This document shows, one piece after another, positions 1 through 7,761 of a stretch of 25,307 nucleotides of DNA. The position numbers and the translations under genes are program-made. This DNA is from an uncultured Pseudoclavibacter sp. (GTDB taxonomy: Bacteria > Actinomycetota > Actinomycetes > Actinomycetales > Microbacteriaceae): the NCBI GenBank assembly GCA_946221025.1, contig CAMIMS010000025.1, positions 1 to 25,307 of the forward strand, read 5' to 3'. Below the pieces are notes generated by a model. It saw only the letters and a program-made list of their open reading frames with translations, had not been told where the DNA came from and ran no database searches. Position 1 is the first letter of the stretch. Every line of letters begins with the position of its first letter.

Positions 1-1
1 G

Positions 2-964
2 TTCAGCCCCGAACCCCAGCCCTCATCGAACCAGTTCGGTCAGGGATCGCGTTCGCCGATTCCGCCGATGCCCGGAAGCCTTGGCGCCCCCGGTCAGCAG
101 CCCGCCGGCTTCCCGCCCGCAGGCCAGCCGGGTCAACCGCCGATGAACCACTTCTCAGGCGCTCCCGGTCAGTCGGCGCCGTCGAATCCCGGCAGTGGCG
201 CGCCGTACAACCAGCCGGGTGGTGCACCGTTCGGCGCGGGGCAGGGTCAACCCCAGTCGCCCTTCGGAACCGGTCAGCCGCAGCCGCCGTTTGGTGGCCC
301 GCAGCCCGGCACGCCATTTGGTGCCCCGCAGCAGCCCTTCGGAGGAAATCAGCCGCAGCAGCCGCAGGCACCCTTCGGTGCCCCGCAGCCGGGCGCGCCC
401 TACGGTAGCCCCCAGCCGGGCATGCCCTATGGTGCGCCGCAACAGGGCTCTCCGTTCGGGGCGGGTCAGCCGGCATCCGGGTTCGGGCAGCCGCAGCAGT
501 CACCGTACGCGGGCCCGCAGCAGGGAACGCCCTTCGGTCAGCAGCCCTTCCCGGGCGGACCGCAGCAACAGGGCGGCCAGAACCGGCCCAAACCCGAGAT
601 TCCTCGCCCCCGACCGGGGCAGGGCGCCTCATCGGGCGTCATCGGGCCGAGCACCTACCCCGTCTCCACCTCCCAGTTCGGTGCGCCGCAATTTCCAGGC
701 AGCCAGAACCCCGGTGGCGGCACGCCGTTCGGTTCGAACCCCGGTTTCGGGCAGCCACCGCAGGGCGGCCAGAACCCGTGGGGTCAGCAGCCGGGTGGCA
801 ACGCGCCCTTCGGTGCCCCGGGCGGCTCGAGCCCGTACAACCCGCAGCAGCCCGGCTACGGCCAGCAGCAGGGATGGCCGGGTCAGCCCGGTCAGGCTGG
901 CCCCGGGCAACCCGGTCCGTTTGGGCAGAACGGCCCGAACGGCTGGCCGAACCAGGGCCGCTAA
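2..964 (+). CDS. Pro/Gly/Gln-rich low-complexity protein, 5' truncated by window edge
   Basis: The reading frame is open from base 2 to the TAA at 962-964, so about 320 residues are visible and the true start lies upstream. The ATG at 68 is in frame but has no clear ribosome binding site, and low-complexity sequence of the same kind lies before it, so it is probably internal. Almost the whole protein is Pro, Gly, Gln, Ala and Phe, with many variants of PFGAPQPG and PYGAPQQG. No catalytic motif, membrane segment or Cys is visible. Such tails are often disordered and occur on actinobacterial membrane or envelope proteins. No function can be assigned from the visible part. It ends 69 bases before gatC, in the position where many actinobacteria carry ligA, and a promoter for gatC appears to lie in the gap, so it need not be co-regulated with the gat genes. 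Confidence 0.7.
   Translation, partial: FSPEPQPSSNQFGQGSRSPIPPMPGSLGAPGQQPAGFPPAGQPGQPPMNHFSGAPGQSAPSNPGSGAPYNQPGGAPFGAGQGQPQSPFGTGQPQPPFGGPQPGTPFGAPQQPFGGNQPQQPQAPFGAPQPGAPYGSPQPGMPYGAPQQGSPFGAGQPASGFGQPQQSPYAGPQQGTPFGQQPFPGGPQQQGGQNRPKPEIPRPRPGQGASSGVIGPSTYPVSTSQFGAPQFPGSQNPGGGTPFGSNPGFGQPPQGGQNPWGQQPGGNAPFGAPGGSSPYNPQQPGYGQQQGWPGQPGQAGPGQPGPFGQNGPNGWPNQGR
227..553 (+). repeat. Degenerate PFGAPQPG-type coding repeats
   Basis: This part of the Pro/Gln-rich gene encodes many tandem degenerate units of roughly 8-11 residues, such as PFGAPQPGAPYG, SPQPGMPYG and APQQGSPFG. The DNA shows matching near-repeats (gcgcccttcggt, ccgcagcccggc). Unit borders are approximate because the repeat is imperfect. 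Confidence 0.6.
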
Positions 965-993
965 GCCCCCTCATCCCGCGTACACCCCCTAAC

Positions 994-999
994 TAAACT
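994..999 (+). promoter_or_regulatory. Candidate -10 element for the gatCAB operon
   Basis: TAAACT matches an actinobacterial -10 hexamer and lies 35 bases before the gatC ATG. This would give a leader of about 28 bases containing the GGACGGAG ribosome binding site. No convincing -35 hexamer is seen, so this is an inference from one box. Confidence 0.4.
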
Positions 1000-1033
1000 G
1001 GCTCGGTTCCTGAACCCGGCCGGACGGAGTCTC

Positions 1034-1333
1034 ATGTCCGATCTCACCCCAGACGTGGTCGAGCACCTCGCGACCCTCGCCCGCATCCAGATCGATGAGG
1101 GCGACCGCGAGCGCATCGCGAACGATCTCGTGCAAATCCAGCACCTCATTAGCCGCGTGCAAGAAGTCGCCACCCCCGAGGTGCCCGCGACGAGTCACCC
1201 CACGGTGATCCCGAATGTGACGCGGCCCGACGAGGTCGGCCAGACGCTCGATCGGGCCGAAGTGCTTGCGAGTGCACCGGATGCGGATGAGACCCGGTTC
1301 AAGGTCAGCGCGATTCTCGGGGAGGAACAGTGA
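1034..1333 (+). CDS. gatC: Asp-tRNA(Asn)/Glu-tRNA(Gln) amidotransferase subunit C
   Basis: The 99-residue product is a normal-length GatC, the small subunit that wraps around GatA and stabilises the GatCAB complex. That cytosolic enzyme converts misacylated Glu-tRNA(Gln) and Asp-tRNA(Asn) to the correct aminoacyl-tRNAs. Typical features are the N-terminal VEHLATLARIQID helix and the C-terminal segment ending FKVSAIL, where the family usually has FKVPxIL. The ATG at 1034 is preceded by GGACGGAG at a normal distance. The gene overlaps gatA by one base (TGATG at 1331-1335), so the two are translationally coupled. The assignment is secure from sequence and gene order. Confidence 0.95.
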   Translation: MSDLTPDVVEHLATLARIQIDEGDRERIANDLVQIQHLISRVQEVATPEVPATSHPTVIPNVTRPDEVGQTLDRAEVLASAPDADETRFKVSAILGEEQ

Positions 1334-2850
1334 TGCCCGATCTCACGGAGCTCACGGACATGACCGCCGCGGAGATGGCCGAGCAGCTGCAGACCGGTGC
1401 GTTCACCGCAACGCAGCTCACGCAGGCGCATCTCGACCGGATTGAAGCGGTGGATGAGCGCATCAACGCCTTCATCCGCGTGGATCCGGAGTCGGCTCTC
1501 GCAGCGGCCGAAGACGTCGACAAGCGTCGGGCCGCTGGAGAAGAACTCCCGCCGCTCGCGGGCGTGCCGGTCGCGGTGAAGGACAACATCGTCACCCGTG
1601 GCATGGCGACCACAGCCGGTTCACGCATCCTCGAGGGTTGGGTGCCCCCGTATGACGCGCACGTCGTCGAGAAGCTTCGCGAAAACGGCCTGGTGATCAT
1701 CGGGAAGACGAACCTGGATGAGTTCGCGATGGGCTCGTCCGGCGAGCACTCCGCGTTCGGCCCGACCCGTAACCCCCGCGACGAAGAGCGGGTGCCCGGT
1801 GGGTCGGGAAGCGGTTCGGCCGCCGCGGTGGCGGCGAGCGAGGTTCCCCTTGCCCTGGGTTCCGACACCGGTGGGTCGATTCGTCAGCCAGCGGCGCTCA
1901 CCGGAACCGTCGGCATGAAACCGACCTACGGTGCGGTGAGCCGCTACGGTGCGATCGCGATGGCTTCATCGCTCGACCAGATCGGCCCGGCTGCCCGCAC
2001 CGTGCTCGACACGGCGATGCTGCACGATGTGATCGCCGGGCCCGACCCGCGTGACGCGACCTCGCTTCCGAACGCACCGGTGAGCATGGCCGAGGCGGCC
2101 CGCGAGGGTGCACGCGACGGTATCGCCGGTTTGCGCGTGGGTGTGCCGCGCTCGTTCGGAGCTGCTGCGGGCATTCAACCCGCCGTCACCGAGTCATTCG
2201 AGCACGCGCTCCAAAGCCTTCGGGATGCGGGGGCTGAGATCGTCGAGATCGATACTCCGAGCTTCGAGTACGCGGTCGCCGCCTACTACCTGATCATGCC
2301 TGCCGAGGCGTCGAGCAACCTCGCCCGCTACGACTCGGTTCGGTTCGGTCTTCGCTCGGGTGAGGGCACGGTCGAGCAGATCATGTCGACCACCCGCCGT
2401 GAGGGCTTCGGTCCGGAGGTGACCCGACGCATCCTCCTCGGCACCTACGCGCTGTCGGCCGGGTACTACGACGCCTACTACGGGTCGGCGCAGAAGGTGC
2501 GCACGCTCGTGCAGCGAGACCTGCAGCAGGCGTTCGAGCAGGTGGATGTGATCGCATCGCCCACCTCGCCCACCGTTGCGTGGAAGCTCGGTGAGCAGCT
2601 CGACGATCCGGTGGCGACCTATCAGTCCGATGTCACCACTATCCCCGCGAACCTCGCCGGGGTCCCGGCCGTCTCGGTTCCGATCATCGGGGATCCAGAA
2701 ACCCTGCTTCCCATCGGCATGCAGTTCATGGCTCCGGCACGTGAGGATGCCCGCTGCTACCGCGTGGGTGCGGCCCTGGAGGAGAACCTCTCGTCGCCCT
2801 ACGAGTGGACAACTAAGCCCCCGGCACACACGAACGAGAAAGGCGCATAG
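1333..2850 (+). CDS. gatA: Asp-tRNA(Asn)/Glu-tRNA(Gln) amidotransferase subunit A (amidase)
   Basis: GatA is the glutaminase subunit that releases ammonia from Gln for transfer to the mischarged tRNA. The 505-residue product has the amidase-signature Ser-cisSer-Lys triad: Lys83 in VAVKDNI, Ser158 in PGGSGSGSAAAV and Ser182 in GSDTGGSIRQPA. These positions fit the family numbering, with a shift of about four from S. aureus GatA. I chose the ATG at 1333 because GGAGG at 1321-1325 lies seven bases upstream and the start overlaps the gatC stop. The in-frame GTG at 1330 would lie too close to that site. gatB follows after two bases, so the three genes form one operon. Length and motifs are complete. 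Confidence 0.97.
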   Translation: MPDLTELTDMTAAEMAEQLQTGAFTATQLTQAHLDRIEAVDERINAFIRVDPESALAAAEDVDKRRAAGEELPPLAGVPVAVKDNIVTRGMATTAGSRILEGWVPPYDAHVVEKLRENGLVIIGKTNLDEFAMGSSGEHSAFGPTRNPRDEERVPGGSGSGSAAAVAASEVPLALGSDTGGSIRQPAALTGTVGMKPTYGAVSRYGAIAMASSLDQIGPAARTVLDTAMLHDVIAGPDPRDATSLPNAPVSMAEAAREGARDGIAGLRVGVPRSFGAAAGIQPAVTESFEHALQSLRDAGAEIVEIDTPSFEYAVAAYYLIMPAEASSNLARYDSVRFGLRSGEGTVEQIMSTTRREGFGPEVTRRILLGTYALSAGYYDAYYGSAQKVRTLVQRDLQQAFEQVDVIASPTSPTVAWKLGEQLDDPVATYQSDVTTIPANLAGVPAVSVPIIGDPETLLPIGMQFMAPAREDARCYRVGAALEENLSSPYEWTTKPPAHTNEKGA

Positions 2851-2852
2851 CG

Positions 2853-4370
2853 ATGGCGAAGGACGAACTGCTCGACTTTGACGCGGCGCTTGAGAAGTAC
2901 GAGCCGGTCATCGGTCTCGAGGTGCACGTTGAGCTCGCGACGGCGACGAAGATGTTCTCATCCGCCCCGAACGTTGCAAGCGGTGACGTTGACGCATCCG
3001 AGCCGAACACGCTCATCACCCCGGTGTGCCTCGGCCTTCCCGGCTCGCTGCCGGTCGTGAACGAGCAGGCGGTGCGCTACTCGATTCTCCTCGGGCTCGC
3101 GCTCGGCTGCGAGATCGCCGAGGAATCGGGATTCGCGCGGAAGAACTATTTCTATCCCGACAACCCGAAGAACTACCAGATCTCGCAGTACGACGATCCG
3201 ATCGCGCACGACGGCACGGTCGAGGTGGAGCTCGCCGATGGCGAGGTGTTCCAGGTCGAGATCGAGCGCGCTCACATGGAAGAAGATGCGGGCAAGCTCA
3301 CCCACCTCGGTGGGGCGGCCGGCCGTATTCAGGGCGCATCCGCTTCGCTCGTTGACTACAACCGCGCGGGCGTGCCGCTCGTTGAGATCGTCACCCGCCC
3401 GATTTTCGGTGGCGAGCACCGAACGCCTGAGCTTGCCGCGGCGTACGTGTCGACGATTCGCGACATCGCTCGCGCCCTCGGCGTCTCGCAGGCTCGCATG
3501 GAGCGGGGAAACCTGCGCTGCGACGCGAACGTGTCGCTTCGTCCGCGCGGCGCACAGAAGCTCGGCACGCGCACCGAGACGAAGAACGTGAACTCGTTCC
3601 GTTCGATCGAGCGCGCCGTTCGCTACGAGATTCAGCGGCAGGCCGCGATCCTCGAGTCAGGCGGCGAGGTCGTGCAGGAGACGCGTCACTGGCACGAGGA
3701 CACCGGCCGCACGTCGCCTGGGCGTCTGAAGTCGGATGCGGATGACTACCGCTACTTCCCCGAGCCCGACCTCATGCCGCTTCGCCCGAGCCGCGAGCTC
3801 GTGGAGGAGCTGCGCGCATCGCTCCCCGAGGCGCCCGCGGCGATGCGCCGTCGGCTCCGCGGTGAGTGGGGCTTTGGTGACCAGGAGTTCCAGGACATCG
3901 TGAACGCGGGGCTCCTGCCGACAGTGAGCGCGACCGTCGACGCGGGCGCGACGCCCGCGGGTGCTCGCAAGTGGTGGATGGGAGAGCTGTCTCGCATCGC
4001 GAATGAGCGCGGTGTCGACCCGGCTGAGCTCGCGACCCCCGAGCAGGTCGCCGAGATCGACAAGCTCGTCGAGGCTGGGACCGTGAATGACCGCCTGGCC
4101 CGTCAGGTGCTCGAGGGCGTGCTCGCCGGTGAAGGATCGCCGCAGGAGGTCGTCGATAAGCGCGGCCTCGCGGTGGTCTCAGACGATGGTGCGCTCATTG
4201 CGGCGATTGATGAGGCGCTGCAGGCGCAGCCGGATGTGCTGCAAAAGATTCGCGACGGGAAGGTGCAGGCAGCCGGCGCCATCATCGGTCAGGTGATGAA
4301 GGCGATGCAGGGCAAGGCCGACGCGGCCCGCGTGCGCGAACTCATCCTGGAGCGCGCTGCGGCCGAGTAA
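2853..4370 (+). CDS. gatB: Asp-tRNA(Asn)/Glu-tRNA(Gln) amidotransferase subunit B
   Basis: GatB binds the misacylated tRNA, phosphorylates the Glu or Asp side chain with ATP and receives ammonia through a channel from GatA. The 505-residue product has the family blocks in order: YEPVIGLEVHVEL at 16-28, RKNYFYPDNPKNYQISQYD at 96-114, HMEEDAGKL at 141-149 and the GatB signature LVDYNRAGVPLVEIV at 166-180. A helical C-terminal tail region (YqeY-like) runs to the end and includes GAIIGQVMKAMQGKADAARV. The ATG at 2853 is two bases after the gatA stop and is preceded by an AAAGG-type site. A strong hairpin lies 30 bases after the stop and closes the operon. Confidence 0.97.
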   Translation: MAKDELLDFDAALEKYEPVIGLEVHVELATATKMFSSAPNVASGDVDASEPNTLITPVCLGLPGSLPVVNEQAVRYSILLGLALGCEIAEESGFARKNYFYPDNPKNYQISQYDDPIAHDGTVEVELADGEVFQVEIERAHMEEDAGKLTHLGGAAGRIQGASASLVDYNRAGVPLVEIVTRPIFGGEHRTPELAAAYVSTIRDIARALGVSQARMERGNLRCDANVSLRPRGAQKLGTRTETKNVNSFRSIERAVRYEIQRQAAILESGGEVVQETRHWHEDTGRTSPGRLKSDADDYRYFPEPDLMPLRPSRELVEELRASLPEAPAAMRRRLRGEWGFGDQEFQDIVNAGLLPTVSATVDAGATPAGARKWWMGELSRIANERGVDPAELATPEQVAEIDKLVEAGTVNDRLARQVLEGVLAGEGSPQEVVDKRGLAVVSDDGALIAAIDEALQAQPDVLQKIRDGKVQAAGAIIGQVMKAMQGKADAARVRELILERAAAE

Positions 4371-4400
4371 TCGCTACCGGACTCCATCCGGCGCAATGCG

Positions 4401-4433
4401 CAGTGGGGTGCCCCCGAACGGGGCACCCCACTG
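4401..4433. terminator. Bidirectional intrinsic terminator between gatB and the acyl-CoA ligase
   Basis: A perfect 14-bp stem pairs CAGTGGGGTGCCCC (4401-4414) with GGGGCACCCCACTG (4420-4433) around a 5-base loop. It lies between two convergent genes, 30 bases after the gatB stop and 11 bases from the end of the minus-strand ligase gene. It has no long T tract, as is common in actinobacteria, and could serve both strands. Confidence 0.8.
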
Positions 4434-4444
4434 ATTTGTAGGAC

Positions 4445-6181
4445 CTAGTCCTCGGCGCTCTCGGCGCGAGTCGCCTTCGGGTTCTTCTGCAGGGTCTCGC
4501 GCACCTGGCGGCGCAGGATTTTGCCGATGAGTGACTTCGGCAGCTCGTCCCAAACGACGTAGCTGCGCGGGACCTTGTAGTCGGCGAGGTGCGTGCGTGC
4601 GAATTCGCGAGTCGCCTCCTCATCGAACGTCGCGCCTTCTTCGAGCACGACCGCTGCCGTGATCGATTCGGCACCGGATGAACCGCGCGCGATGCCCACA
4701 ACAGCCGCCTCGGCAATGCCGGGCGCCTTGATGAGCACCTGCTCGACTTCGGTGGGGGCGACGTTGAAGCCGCCGGTGATGATGAGTTCTTTCCGGCGGT
4801 CAACCACCTTCATGAAGCCTTCGTCGTCCTGCTCGACGATGTCTCCGGTGCGCAGCCACCCGTCGTCGGTGAGGGACTTCTTCGTCTCCTCGGGCATGTT
4901 CCAGTAGCCCTTGAACACCTGCGGGCCCTTCACGAGCAGTTCGCCCGGCTGGCCGAGTTCCACCTCGCGATCGTTGTCATCCGGATCGACGATCTTGATA
5001 TCGGTGGAGGCAAAGGGGATGCCGATCGTGCCGACCTTGCGCCACGGAACGTACGGGTTCGCAGAGACGATGGGGGATGCCTCCGTGAGGCCATACCCCT
5101 CGTTGAGCATGCCGCCGGCCACGTTTTCCCAGCGCTTCACGACTGCATCGGGGAGCGTCATCGCGCCCGACATGCCGTGGCGCACCGTCGAGAGGTCGAG
5201 TTTGCCGTCGCGCGCAAGGCGCGCCATGCGGTCGAACATCGGCGGCACGGCGACGATGAACGTGGGCTTGATGCGCTTGTTCGCATCGATCAGGAGGTCG
5301 GCGTCGAAGGTCGGGAACGGCACCATCAGTGCGCCCACCATCGTGCCAACGATCGGGCCGATGACGAGGCCGAACGAGTGGAACATCGGCAGCAGCAGGT
5401 ACTGGATCTCCATGCCCTCGATGAAGTTCGGCATGATCGCCCGGCACATGCGCGCGTTCGAGATGAGGTTGCCGTGCGAGAGCATGACGCCCTTTGGCTT
5501 GCCGGTCGTGCCCGAGGTGTATGAGAGCACCGCGATGTCGTCGGTCTTCGGCGCCGGGTGGTTTCGGTCGATGCGCTTCGAACGCATGAGCTTCGCGAAC
5601 GGCACCGCGCCGGATGCGGGAACGGTGAGCTTCTCGCGGGATTCGCGCGCCTTGCGCACCGGCAGGCGCATCATGAGCTGCAGCTTCGCGGGCATCGTGG
5701 TCGTGACGTCGACGGCGACGATCTGCTCGAGCGAGGTCTCATCCTGAATGCCCTGGATGAGCGGAACGAGCTTGTCCCACACGATCGCGACCTTCGCGGT
5801 GTGGTCGCTGAGGATGACCTGCAGCTCGTCCGCGGTGTAGGTCGGGTTGTGCTGCACGGCGATCGCGCCGATGCGCCAGCAGGCGTAGAGCGAGATGAGT
5901 CCGTGCGGGGCGTTCGGCATGACGATCGCGACGCGGTCGCCGTGCTTCACCCCGAGGTTCACGAGCCCCTGCGCGACGCGATCAACCTGCTCGCCGAACA
6001 CACGGTAGGTGGTCTCAGCGCCGAACCAGTTGATGGCGGGGCGCGCCGCGAAGCGCTGCACCTGCAGGTCGAGCAGGTCCCACAGGTTCCCGTCAGATTC
6101 GAGCACGTTCGGCGGTGAGGCCGGGTTGTACTTGTCTTTCCAGAAGCGTTGCTTGTTCAGTTCGGAGGCAGTCGCAGTCAC
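4445..6181 (-). CDS. Long-chain fatty-acid--CoA ligase (AMP-forming)
   Basis: The 578-residue product is a full-length member of the ANL adenylate-forming family. It would activate a fatty acid with ATP and then load it onto CoA. Motifs are in order: A3 P-loop YTSGTTGKPKG at 221-231, A5 EGYGLTEAS at 361-369, A7 GWLRTGD at 441-447, A8 VDRRKELIITGGFNV at 460-474 and the A10 lysine Lys554 in SLIGKILRR. The N-terminal SPPNVLESDGNLWDLLDL block is like FadD-type long-chain ligases. The start is a GTG at 6181 with little ribosome binding site. An AATAAT box on the minus strand at 6190-6195 suggests a nearly leaderless transcript. ugd lies 102 bases upstream on the same strand, but nothing links the two pathways. 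The exact chain-length preference cannot be read from sequence. Confidence 0.92.
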   Translation of the reverse strand: MTATASELNKQRFWKDKYNPASPPNVLESDGNLWDLLDLQVQRFAARPAINWFGAETTYRVFGEQVDRVAQGLVNLGVKHGDRVAIVMPNAPHGLISLYACWRIGAIAVQHNPTYTADELQVILSDHTAKVAIVWDKLVPLIQGIQDETSLEQIVAVDVTTTMPAKLQLMMRLPVRKARESREKLTVPASGAVPFAKLMRSKRIDRNHPAPKTDDIAVLSYTSGTTGKPKGVMLSHGNLISNARMCRAIMPNFIEGMEIQYLLLPMFHSFGLVIGPIVGTMVGALMVPFPTFDADLLIDANKRIKPTFIVAVPPMFDRMARLARDGKLDLSTVRHGMSGAMTLPDAVVKRWENVAGGMLNEGYGLTEASPIVSANPYVPWRKVGTIGIPFASTDIKIVDPDDNDREVELGQPGELLVKGPQVFKGYWNMPEETKKSLTDDGWLRTGDIVEQDDEGFMKVVDRRKELIITGGFNVAPTEVEQVLIKAPGIAEAAVVGIARGSSGAESITAAVVLEEGATFDEEATREFARTHLADYKVPRSYVVWDELPKSLIGKILRRQVRETLQKNPKATRAESAED

Positions 6182-6250
6182 GAAACCCGATTATTCCGGC
6201 CGGGATAACGGGCCGCCAGGCGGACAGCTCAGGCGAATCGGACGAAGGTC

Positions 6251-6265
6251 TGTAGGGTTCCTACA
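6251..6265. promoter_or_regulatory. 15-bp perfect inverted repeat upstream of the acyl-CoA ligase (candidate operator)
   Basis: TGTAGG (6251-6256), a 3-base centre and CCTACA (6260-6265) form a perfect palindrome in the gap between the ugd stop and the acyl-CoA ligase start, about 70-85 bases upstream of the ligase GTG. The size suits a dimeric regulator site. It is too weak and lacks a T tract for a good terminator. No regulator is known, so this is inference from symmetry and place only. Confidence 0.35.
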
Positions 6266-6283
6266 AGCGTGTCGCGCGGCCGG

Positions 6284-7651
6284 TCATGCGGATGCGTTCG
6301 CGCTCGTCGGTTCGACGATCGGGCGTCCGGGCGTGCGCACCGTCCAGCCTGCATCCGCCCAGGCCTCGCGGTCGAGGCAGTTGCGCGCATCCACGATGTT
6401 GCGGGCGGCCACGCGGGCGCCGACCTTAGCCGGGTCGATCTCGCGGAACTGCTTCCACTCGGTGCCGAGCACGATCACATCGGCGTCGTCGGCCGCATCG
6501 AGCTCCGACTCGACCGTGTTCAGCCCGGGCAGCGCGCGCGTCGCGTTCTCATTCGCGGCCGGGTCGAACGCCTTCACCGTCGCGCCCGCATCGATGAGCC
6601 GGGATGCGACCGCGAGCGAGGGCGAGTCGCGAATGTCGTCGCTATTCGGTTTGAACGCGAGCCCCCACACGGCGATGTTCACACCGGTGAGCGTGCCCGG
6701 CTCGCCGCTCTCGTCTCGGCCGACCGCTTCGGCCGCGAGCGCAATGGCCCGGTCGCGGCGGCGCGAGTTGATCGCATCCACGTCGGCGAGGAACGCGAGC
6801 GATTCGCCCGTGCCAAGCTCATCCGCCCGGGCCTGGAAGGCGCGAATGTCCTTCGGCAGGCATCCGCCGCCAAAGCCGAGCCCCGCGTTCAAGAACCGGC
6901 GACCGATGCGCTCGTCGAGGCCGATCGCGTCGGCGAGCTCAGCCACATCGCCACCTGCGGTCTCGCACACTTCGGCCATCGCGTTGATGAAGCTGATCTT
7001 GGTGGCGAGGAACGAGTTTGCGGCGACCTTCACGAGCTCGGCCGTTTCGAGCCCGACGATCAGCCGGGGCGTGTCTTCGTCGAGGATGCGGCGGTAGACC
7101 TCATCCAGCACCGTCACGGTTCTCTCGTGCTCGGAGTCGTCGGCGACGCCGATCACGATGCGGTCGGGATGCAGGGTGTCGTCGACCGCGAACCCCTCGC
7201 GAAGAAACTCCGGGTTCCACACGAGGTCGGCCTCGGGCTCTGCTTTGCGAACGATGTCGCGCAGGCGACGCGCGGTGCCGACCGGCACCGTCGACTTGCC
7301 GACGACGAGGTCGCCCGGTTTCAGGTTCGGTAGCAGCGACTGCACGGCCGCGTCGACGTAGCGGAGGTCGGCGGCGTGGCTGCCCTCCTGCTGGGGCGTG
7401 CCCACACCGATGAAGTGCACACGCGCCTCGGAAGTCGCGGCCGGGTCGGTCGAGAAGGTGAGGCGTCCGCTCTCAAGCTGTTCGTGAAGCAGCTCATCGA
7501 ACTGCGGTTCGTGGAAGGGCGCGACACCGGCCGAGAGGCGCTCGATCTTTGCCGCATCCACGTCGATGCCAACGGTTTCGTGCCCGAGCGAGGCCATGCC
7601 CGCCGCGTGCACGGCACCCAGGTAGCCGCATCCGATGACCGAGATTCGCAT
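6284..7651 (-). CDS. ugd: UDP-glucose 6-dehydrogenase
   Basis: The enzyme oxidises UDP-glucose to UDP-glucuronate with two NAD+, supplying uronic acid for cell-surface polysaccharide. The 455-residue product has the N-terminal Rossmann motif GCGYLG at 7-12, the GVGTPQ block at 82-87, GKSTVPVGT at 118-126, NPEFLREG at 146-153 and the catalytic Cys264 in GFGGGCLPKD. Lys208 and Asn212 in the central helix also fit the family. The C-terminal domain contains the usual WGLAFKPNSDDIRDSPS block. The ATG at 7651 follows GGGAG at five bases. No glycosyltransferase genes are adjacent, so the polymer it serves is unknown. A related UDP-sugar dehydrogenase (for example ManNAc) is less likely, given the GFGGGCLPKD form and length. 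Confidence 0.93.
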   Translation of the reverse strand: MRISVIGCGYLGAVHAAGMASLGHETVGIDVDAAKIERLSAGVAPFHEPQFDELLHEQLESGRLTFSTDPAATSEARVHFIGVGTPQQEGSHAADLRYVDAAVQSLLPNLKPGDLVVGKSTVPVGTARRLRDIVRKAEPEADLVWNPEFLREGFAVDDTLHPDRIVIGVADDSEHERTVTVLDEVYRRILDEDTPRLIVGLETAELVKVAANSFLATKISFINAMAEVCETAGGDVAELADAIGLDERIGRRFLNAGLGFGGGCLPKDIRAFQARADELGTGESLAFLADVDAINSRRRDRAIALAAEAVGRDESGEPGTLTGVNIAVWGLAFKPNSDDIRDSPSLAVASRLIDAGATVKAFDPAANENATRALPGLNTVESELDAADDADVIVLGTEWKQFREIDPAKVGARVAARNIVDARNCLDREAWADAGWTVRTPGRPIVEPTSANASA

Positions 7652-7761
7652 TTCACTCCCAACGTCGGGGTCGAAGACCGCCCGCCATTATCCCGCTCAC
7701 TGGCGACGCGTTTCGGCACGGCATCGGTCGCGATGTCGGTGGTTCCACTCACAATGGTGCC

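Noticed and set aside
7652..7761. SOS (LexA) box before dinB
   Set aside because: I searched the 110-base divergent gap for a GAAC-N4-GTTC-type palindrome and found none.
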